This document shows, one piece after another, positions 58,908-64,000 of a stretch of DNA of 64,000 bases. Location: contig NZ_BSCT01000003.1 of NCBI RefSeq assembly GCF_030159255.1, positions 329,027-393,026 on the forward strand, in the 5' to 3' direction. The notes beneath the pieces are model-generated. The model was not told where the DNA came from. It ran no database searches and saw only the letters and a list, made by a program, of their open reading frames with translations. The stretch is from Bradyrhizobium sp. SSBR45G. Lineage in GTDB: Bacteria > Pseudomonadota > Alphaproteobacteria > Rhizobiales > Xanthobacteraceae. The number at the start of each line of letters is the position of its first letter. The stretch's first letter is position 1. The position numbers and the translations under genes are program-made.

Positions 58908-59315
58908 ATGCCGCCCCAGACCCACCTCACTGCCGAGATCGCGCGCGATGGCGCCGCTCTCGGTCTCGATCGCGCCAAGACCGCAGCGGCGAACGCTGCA
59001 CGTGGCGTGCAAGCCGCGCCGCGACCGGCCGCGTCCATCGCGGTGCTGCGTGACGCCGTGTCGGAAAAGGACGCGGCGGGGCCGCCGGGCGCAGCGGCGC
59101 CGGGATGGCTTGGCCGGCTCGCGCAATACTGGCTCGCGTTTCAGGACGGTCGCCGGCGCAGGCGGATGAGACTCGATCTCAGTGACCTGAGCGAGGCGCA
59201 GCTGGTGGATATCGGCTTGAGCCGAGTCGATATCGACCACATCGCCGCGCACCGTGCTCTCGAACGGTTCAAGGACAACACGGCCCATCTCATGATGTCG
59301 CGCGGCGTGATGTAG
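58908..59315 (+). CDS. Small protein with DUF1127-like C-terminal motif, copy B
   Basis: A 135-residue paralogue of the protein at 56951. It shares MPP.T.LTAE at the start, D(A/AV).SEK(Q/D)AAGPP in the middle, and a C-terminal DUF1127-like part (LSDLSEAQLVDIGLSRVDIDHIAAHRALERFKDN) ending MMSRGVM. AGGAG is 6 nt before ATG 58908. The region between terminator and ATG is also conserved with copy A. Function unknown. Confidence 0.7.
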   Translation: MPPQTHLTAEIARDGAALGLDRAKTAAANAARGVQAAPRPAASIAVLRDAVSEKDAAGPPGAAAPGWLGRLAQYWLAFQDGRRRRRMRLDLSDLSEAQLVDIGLSRVDIDHIAAHRALERFKDNTAHLMMSRGVM

Positions 59316-59478
59316 CTGCGCGCGACCCGGCGCCGACGCTGGACATCGCGGTGGTCGTCGCCAGGGCGGATCTGCTTGATCTGCTCTGGCGAGGACAAAT
59401 CGCTGCGCTCGCAATGATGCAGGAGAAGTCGTACGTTTCCGAACATCAGCGGCGAGGCAGCGTGAGAGGACGCGACGC

Positions 59479-60168
59479 ATGAGACACCATATCGGCATCG
59501 TCGGCTGCTCCGCCGAGGGCGCCGCGCTGTGCTATCGCACGATCTGCAAGGAGGGTACCGAGCTCCTCGGCGCGCACGCGCATCCCGAAGTGTCGATGCA
59601 TACGCCGTCGCTCGCCGACTACGTGACATGTCTCGACCGCGGTGATCTCGAAGGGGTGGCCGAGCTGATGCTGGCCTCGGCGCGCAAGCTCGCGGCGGCC
59701 GGCGCGGACTTTCTGATCTGCCCCGATAACACCATCCATCAGGCGCTGCCGCTGGTGCTGCCGCGCTCACCGCTGCCGTGGCTGCACATCGCCGACGAGG
59801 TCGCGAAGGAAGCTGCCAAGAGAGGCTACAAGCGTGTCGGCATCACCGGCACGACATGGCTCGTCGACAGCGATGTCTATCCCGACAGCCTTGCGGCGCA
59901 CGGCCTGAGCTTCGCGCGACCAGACGAGGCCGACCGCATCACGGCGAACCGCATCATCATGGATGAGCTCGTCTGCGGCCGGTTCGAGCCGCAATCCATC
60001 GCCGCATTTCAGGCGATCATCGCGCGGCTGAAGGCGAAAGGCTGCGACGCCGTCGCGCTCGGCTGCACGGAGATCCCGCTGATCATCGACGACACCAACT
60101 CGCCTTTGCCGACCTTGGACTCGACGCGGCTGCTCGCGCGCGCGGCGCTGACGCGGGCCGTGGCTTAG
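59479..60168 (+). CDS. Aspartate/glutamate racemase family protein
   Basis: A 229-residue racemase-like protein. The first half has IGIVGCSAEGAALCYRTI and the probable first catalytic cysteine in FLICPDNTIH (usual pattern CANTxH); the second half has the second cysteine in DAVALGCTEIPLII. Both cysteines in place suggest a working two-base racemase (L/D-aspartate or related). AGAGGA precedes the ATG. It is separate from the upstream gene by 163 bp. Confidence 0.87.
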   Translation: MRHHIGIVGCSAEGAALCYRTICKEGTELLGAHAHPEVSMHTPSLADYVTCLDRGDLEGVAELMLASARKLAAAGADFLICPDNTIHQALPLVLPRSPLPWLHIADEVAKEAAKRGYKRVGITGTTWLVDSDVYPDSLAAHGLSFARPDEADRITANRIIMDELVCGRFEPQSIAAFQAIIARLKAKGCDAVALGCTEIPLIIDDTNSPLPTLDSTRLLARAALTRAVA

Positions 60169-60203
60169 TCCGGTCGGAGCATCGGTCAGCGCAGGGGCAT
60201 CCG

Positions 60204-60234
60204 CGACCTTTGAGGTCGTGGTTCCACCGGAACC
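60204..60234. promoter_or_regulatory. Two adjacent perfect dyads ahead of the cysteine-rich gene
   Basis: CGACCT-TTG-AGGTCG (60204-60218) and GGTTCC-ACC-GGAACC (60220-60234) sit side by side; the second includes the -35 element of the EcfG-type promoter. They may be a terminator hairpin of the racemase gene (no T run) or operators. Confidence 0.35.
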
Positions 60235-60253
60235 GCCCGGTGCGGCAGACGTT
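60229..60253 (+). promoter_or_regulatory. EcfG-type general stress promoter
   Basis: GGAAC (60229-60233), 16 nt, CGTT (60250-60253), matching the sigma-EcfG consensus of alphaproteobacteria exactly. The AAGGAGG site and ATG of the small cysteine-rich protein follow at the expected distance (ATG 27 nt after the -10). Confidence 0.7.
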
Positions 60254-60279
60254 TGTCTGAACCCAAGGAGGAGCCCCCA

Positions 60280-60510
60280 ATGATAAAGCTGGTATTCGCC
60301 GCTGCCGTATCGCTGTCCGTTCTGCCGTCATTCGCCCTGGCTCAGGGCCACATGGGGACGCCACAAGAACAGAAGGCGTGCGCACCCGATGCCAAGCGCC
60401 TCTGCCGCAGTCAGCTCGGCGACGATTTCGGGGTTCAGAATTGTCTGACGCAGAACCGGGCCAAGCTGAGCAAGCGCTGCTCGGCGGTGTTCCAAAGTCA
60501 CGGCATGTAG
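60280..60510 (+). CDS. Small secreted cysteine-rich-repeat protein
   Basis: A 76-residue protein with a signal peptide (LVFAAAVSLSVLPSFALA) and a mature part with four cysteines in the order C-x7-C-x11-C-x12-C (KACAPDAKRLC, VQNC, KRC), the cysteine-rich repeat fold. AAGGAGGAG precedes ATG 60280. An EcfG-type promoter lies just upstream, so it is probably induced in the general stress response and acts in the periplasm. Exact role unknown. Confidence 0.78.
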   Translation: MIKLVFAAAVSLSVLPSFALAQGHMGTPQEQKACAPDAKRLCRSQLGDDFGVQNCLTQNRAKLSKRCSAVFQSHGM

Positions 60511-60535
60511 GCCGGCTTTGCCTTCGCAAGGTCGC

Positions 60536-60564
60536 AGGGCGGACAGCTCAGGCTGATCCGCCCT
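60536..60564. repeat. REP-like palindrome AGGGCGGACAGC / GCTGATCCGCCCT
   Basis: Imperfect inverted repeat (one base inserted) between two convergent genes. It could also serve as transcript end for either strand. Confidence 0.55.
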
Positions 60565-60574
60565 TGGCTTGTCG

Positions 60575-61927
60575 TCAGGCCGCGCGGACCTTGCGCAGGA
60601 ATTTTTCCAGCTCGTCCTTGAGGTGATCGCTCTCGCGCGACAGCGAGTGCGCTGACGCGAGCACCTGCGAGGAGGCGCTGCCGGTGGCGCTTGCGCCCTG
60701 GCTGACCTCGTCGATATTGCCGGCGACGCGCGCGGTGCCGCCGGCCACCTGCTGGACGTTGCGCGAGATCTGTCCTGTGGCGGCGCCCTGCTGCTCGACG
60801 GCGGCGGCGATGCCGGCGGCAATCTCCGAGATCTGCTGGATGGTGCCGCCGATCTGCTTGATCGATGCGACCGAGGACTGCGTCGCGTTCTGGATGCCCT
60901 CGATCTGCTGGCCGATCTCCTCGGTCGCCTTGGCGGTCTGCGACGCCAGCGCCTTGACCTCGGAGGCGACCACCGCAAACCCGCGGCCGGCCTCGCCGGC
61001 GCGCGCGGCCTCGATGGTGGCATTCAGCGCAAGCAGGTTGGTCTGGGCGGCGATCGAGGTGATCAGCTTCAGCACGTCGCCGATGCGCTCGGCGGTGCGC
61101 GACAGCTCGCTGATGCCGACATCGGTCTGCTCGATCTGGCGGACGGCCTCCTTGGCGATCGTCGTCGATGCCGTGACCTGGCGGCCGATCTCGTGGACGG
61201 AGGAGGTCATCTCCTCGGCGGCCGAGGCAACGGATTGAACGTTGGACGAGACCTGCGTCGAGGCCGCGGCGGCGCTGGTGGACAGCTGCTGGGTCTGCTC
61301 GGCGGTCCGGCTCAGCGTGTTGGCCGAGACTTCGAGCGTGCGCGCATCGGCATGGACCTTGGTGATGATCTGGCCGACGGTGGATTCGAACTCGTCGGCC
61401 ATGCGACGCATGGCGACGTGCTGCTCCTTTTTCGCGGCGTCGAGATACACCGAGATCGCGAGATCCATGTCGATCATCGCCGCCTTGGTGATCGCGGCCT
61501 GCAGCGCCGCCCGCTTCTCACGCGCGGCCTGGCCGCCGAACCAGCCGTCCGACAGCTCCGTCTCGATCGCCTTCTGCAGTCCGGTCACGATCAGCGAATA
61601 GCCGGCGATGTACCAGCGCGGCTCCAGCCCCATCCGGTTGTGCGCCTCGCCGATCCGCGTCACCGACTTCACATAGGCGTCGTCGAACTTGGCGGTCGCC
61701 AGCGACATCCAATGGTCGAGCTGGGCCTGCGAGGCGTGCTTGATGGCGGCCTGGCCGGTGAACATCTTCGCCAGCTGCGGATACTTGGCGACATGCCTGT
61801 AGAAGTTCTCGAGCAGGCCGGGCAGCACCTTGCCGATCAGCGGCCGCAACTCGCGCAGGTGCTCTCGGGTCGCGTTGTCGATGCCGATGAAGTCGAGACG
61901 GGATTGCAGGGTCTGGAGATCGGTCAT
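60575..61927 (-). CDS. Globin-coupled methyl-accepting chemotaxis protein (HemAT-like)
   Basis: A 450-residue cytosolic receptor with no membrane helix. The N-terminal protoglobin domain (about 1-165) has the proximal histidine H96 in [20 protein letters not shown]. The C-terminal MCP signalling domain (about 190-445) has the hairpin tip [37 protein letters not shown]. It senses oxygen through haem and controls CheA. No chemotaxis operon is adjacent. It ends the accessory segment before rpmG. Confidence 0.95.
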   Translation of the reverse strand: MTDLQTLQSRLDFIGIDNATREHLRELRPLIGKVLPGLLENFYRHVAKYPQLAKMFTGQAAIKHASQAQLDHWMSLATAKFDDAYVKSVTRIGEAHNRMGLEPRWYIAGYSLIVTGLQKAIETELSDGWFGGQAAREKRAALQAAITKAAMIDMDLAISVYLDAAKKEQHVAMRRMADEFESTVGQIITKVHADARTLEVSANTLSRTAEQTQQLSTSAAAASTQVSSNVQSVASAAEEMTSSVHEIGRQVTASTTIAKEAVRQIEQTDVGISELSRTAERIGDVLKLITSIAAQTNLLALNATIEAARAGEAGRGFAVVASEVKALASQTAKATEEIGQQIEGIQNATQSSVASIKQIGGTIQQISEIAAGIAAAVEQQGAATGQISRNVQQVAGGTARVAGNIDEVSQGASATGSASSQVLASAHSLSRESDHLKDELEKFLRKVRAA

Positions 61928-62116
61928 CGCTGGTCCACCCGAAAGACGATACGCAAGGGAGACGCCGCGCTGCGGGGTGCCTCGTTACCCCAGAATTGCA
62001 TGGGTTTGGTTGATGGTTCCTTACGGGCGGAGCTCAAATTTCAACCGAACCGGGAAGGTTGCCCGATTTGAGCGGAGCAGAGGTAACGGCGGATGGCTGG
62101 AAGAGCAAAGGACAAT

Positions 62117-62144
62117 AAAAAACGGGGCCGAAACGGCCCCGTTG
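62117..62144 (-). terminator. Intrinsic terminator of rpmG
   Basis: ACGGGGCCG and CGGCCCCGT form a 9-bp stem with loop AAA; on the minus strand it is followed by TTTTTT. It lies 22 bp after the rpmG stop. Confidence 0.9.
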
Positions 62145-62165
62145 AAGTCGCAGCAGACCGCGATC

Positions 62166-62333
62166 TTACTTGATCTTGGCTTCGCGGAATTCGACATGCT
62201 TGCGCGCGACCGGGTCATACTTCTTCTTGACCATCTTGTCGGTCATGGTGCGCGAATTCTTCTTGGCAACGTAATAGAAGCCGGTGTCGGCCGTGGACAC
62301 GAGCTTGACCTTGATGGTGACCGCTTTGGCCAT
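62166..62333 (-). CDS. rpmG: 50S ribosomal protein L33
   Basis: A 55-residue L33: [37 protein letters not shown] and [11 protein letters not shown]. It lacks the zinc-binding cysteine pairs of the C+ type, so it is the zinc-independent form. AGAGG lies 9 nt upstream of ATG 62333. In related genomes rpmG usually follows divK-pleD; here it is about 8 kb away and on the opposite strand. Confidence 0.97.
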   Translation of the reverse strand: MAKAVTIKVKLVSTADTGFYYVAKKNSRTMTDKMVKKKYDPVARKHVEFREAKIK

Positions 62334-62451
62334 GTCTTGAACCTCTGCAATGGGATCTGGGGTGGGCACCGGCCAAAGACGGGGCGCCGTTGGCCGGCAA
62401 CCTACCCAGCCGGCCCCCAAAGTCAAGGTTTGCCGGCCAGAATCTGCGCCC

Positions 62452-63777
62452 CTAGGCCTCGAAGAAGCGGTTTTTCGGCCTGGGGAGGCCCAGATTGTCC
62501 CGCAGCGTCGGCCCCTCATACTCCTTGCGGAAGATCCCGCGGCGCTGCAGCTCGGGAATCACCTTGTCGACGAAGTCGTCGAGGCCGGCTGGCAGGTACG
62601 GGAACATGATGTTGAACCCGTCCGAGCCGCGGCTCTCCAGCCAGTCCTGCATCTGGTCCGCGATGGTCGCAGGCGTGCCGACGAAGGCGAGCCCGCCATA
62701 GCCGCCGACCCGCTGCGCCAGCTGGCGCACCGTGAGCTTGTCACGGGCCGCGACGTCGACCAGGCGCTGGCGGCCGCTCTTGGAGGCGTTGGTCTCGGGG
62801 ATCTCGGGCAGCGGGCCGTCCGGATCGAAGCCGGAGGCATCGGTGCCGAGGATGACGGAGAGCGAGGCGATGGCGCTGTCGTAGTGAACCATGCTGTCGA
62901 GGAGGGCACGCTTGTCCTTCGCCTCGTCGACGCTGTCGCCGACCACGACAAAGGCGCCGGGCAGGATCTTCAGATGCTCCGGATCGCGCCCGATCTTCTC
63001 CATCCGCCCCTTGATGTCGGCGTAGAGCTTCTGCCCATCTGCCAGGCTGCCGCCGCCGGTGAACACGGCCTCCGCCGTCTCCGCCGCGAGCTGCTTGCCG
63101 TCCTCGGAGGCGCCGGCCTGGACGATGACGGGCCAGCCCTGCACCGGGCGGGCGATGTTCAGCGGGCCGCGGACCTTGAGATATTTGCCCTTGTGATCGA
63201 GCACGTGCAGCTTGTCGGGATCGAAGAACAGCCCGCTCTCGACGTCGCGCACGAAGGCATCGTCGGCGAACGAATCCCACAGGCCGGTGACGACGTCATA
63301 GAACTCGCGTGCCCGCTTGTAGCGCTCGGCGTGCTCCATATGGTCGTCGAGGCCGAAATTCAGCGCCGCATCCGGATTGGACGTGGTGACGATGTTCCAC
63401 CCCGCACGCCCGCCGGAGAGATGGTCGAGGGAAGCGAAGCGGCGGGCGACGTGGTAGGGCTCGTCGAACGTCGTCGACCCCGTCGCGATCAGCCCGATGT
63501 TCTCGGTGACCGCCGACAGCGCGGACAAGAGCGTGAAGGGCTCGAACGACGTCACGGTGTGGCTGCGCTTCAGCGCATTGATCGGCATGTTCAGCACGGC
63601 CAGATGATCCGCCATGAAGAAGGCGTCGAACTTGCCGGCCTCCAATTTGCGGATCAGCTGCTTGAGATGGCCGACATTGAAGTTGGCGTCGGGCCAGGCG
63701 CCGGGATAGCGCCACGCTCCGGTATGGATCGACACCGGGCGCATGAAGGCGCCAAGCTTGAGTTGACGGGTGGGCAT
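62452..63777 (-). CDS. LLM-class flavin-dependent monooxygenase (NtaA/SnaA/DszA-like)
   Basis: A 441-residue bacterial-luciferase-like monooxygenase that uses FMNH2. Motifs include [71 protein letters not shown] and [26 protein letters not shown], the NtaA/SnaA/DszA group pattern. Such enzymes oxidise chelators, alkanesulfonates or sulfur heterocycles and need a separate flavin reductase, not encoded here. ATG 63777 is used; an in-frame start at 63858 has no support. Confidence 0.9.
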   Translation of the reverse strand: MPTRQLKLGAFMRPVSIHTGAWRYPGAWPDANFNVGHLKQLIRKLEAGKFDAFFMADHLAVLNMPINALKRSHTVTSFEPFTLLSALSAVTENIGLIATGSTTFDEPYHVARRFASLDHLSGGRAGWNIVTTSNPDAALNFGLDDHMEHAERYKRAREFYDVVTGLWDSFADDAFVRDVESGLFFDPDKLHVLDHKGKYLKVRGPLNIARPVQGWPVIVQAGASEDGKQLAAETAEAVFTGGGSLADGQKLYADIKGRMEKIGRDPEHLKILPGAFVVVGDSVDEAKDKRALLDSMVHYDSAIASLSVILGTDASGFDPDGPLPEIPETNASKSGRQRLVDVAARDKLTVRQLAQRVGGYGGLAFVGTPATIADQMQDWLESRGSDGFNIMFPYLPAGLDDFVDKVIPELQRRGIFRKEYEGPTLRDNLGLPRPKNRFFEA

Positions 63778-64000
63778 GGAGGGGACGTCCGGGACTGGTT
63801 GATCTCTTGAGGAGATAGGAACTCGGTGAGCAACCGTCAGCAAGCTGCTGCAGGACACGATTTCGTTTTTGATGCCTTGCGTAGCACGCTCATGCCAATG
63901 CAGGTCGAGCGGCTGCCCCGAACAACGGTGTCGTCCCGGCGAACGCCCATAGGCGCTAAGATAGTTTTAGCATCATTTGATAGCGACGTTTTCTTCTCGG

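Noticed and set aside
63778..64000. A gene at the right edge
   Set aside because: The last 223 bp show no frame with a start and ribosome-binding site; it is upstream sequence of the flavin monooxygenase gene or of a gene beyond the window.

Overview
The window is chromosomal DNA of a GC-rich alphaproteobacterium of the Rhizobiales, most likely Bradyrhizobium or a close relative. The basis is the gene set: mipZ, divK-pleD, a phasin, clpS-clpA, an EipB/DUF1849 envelope protein, a DUF1489 protein, a NadQ-type regulator next to nadABC and cysteine-free L33. The G/C-biased third positions and palindromic intergenic repeats built on GGCGGAT or CCCTCTCCCC also fit Bradyrhizobium. The genus is an inference from protein resemblance; no rRNA or tRNA gene is present to confirm it.

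Layout. 0-9.5 kb: small catabolic units, each with its own regulator (LysR/crotonase, LysR/NAD-epimerase, and an XRE-cupin regulator divergent from an amidase-RidA-FAD amine oxidase operon). 9.5-31.8 kb: mostly envelope and housekeeping genes (two NodB-type deacetylases, MgtE, aldo/keto reductase, TolA-like protein, GST, YidB, DUF1489, panC, mipZ, J-domain protein, DD-carboxypeptidase with SPOR, phasin, TadG-like protein, clpS, clpA). 31.9-41.9 kb: transport and accessory metabolism (TauE, MFS, cytochrome c, an AraC regulator divergent from a nitrilase, a GrdB-like protein, an SLT-SPOR transglycosylase, azlCD, trmO). 42-54 kb: nadQ-nadABC with two operators in the nadA promoter, a minus-strand ridA-GDPD-FemAB-HIT run, eipB, dinB, DUF3572, and divK-pleD. 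54-61 kb: an accessory segment between pleD and rpmG. 62-64 kb: rpmG and a flavin monooxygenase.

The most unusual part is 54.8-59.3 kb. Two diverged copies of one module lie there, each with a short stand-alone GyrB-like ATPase domain that has lost its ATP lid and a secreted-or-cytosolic small protein with a DUF1127-like tail. Ahead of each DUF1127-like gene sits the same regulatory block: a promoter with 17-bp spacing, a 25-codon reading frame whose ATG lies exactly 6 nt after the -10 box (so probably leaderless), a stem made from the end of that frame, and an intrinsic terminator. This has the architecture of a leader-peptide attenuator, and I do not recognise it as a described one.

Other regulatory sites readable from the sequence are a perfect CtrA box ahead of a small XRE protein, an EcfG-type general-stress promoter ahead of a cysteine-rich secreted protein, the paired NadQ boxes, and several perfect palindromes in divergent promoter regions.
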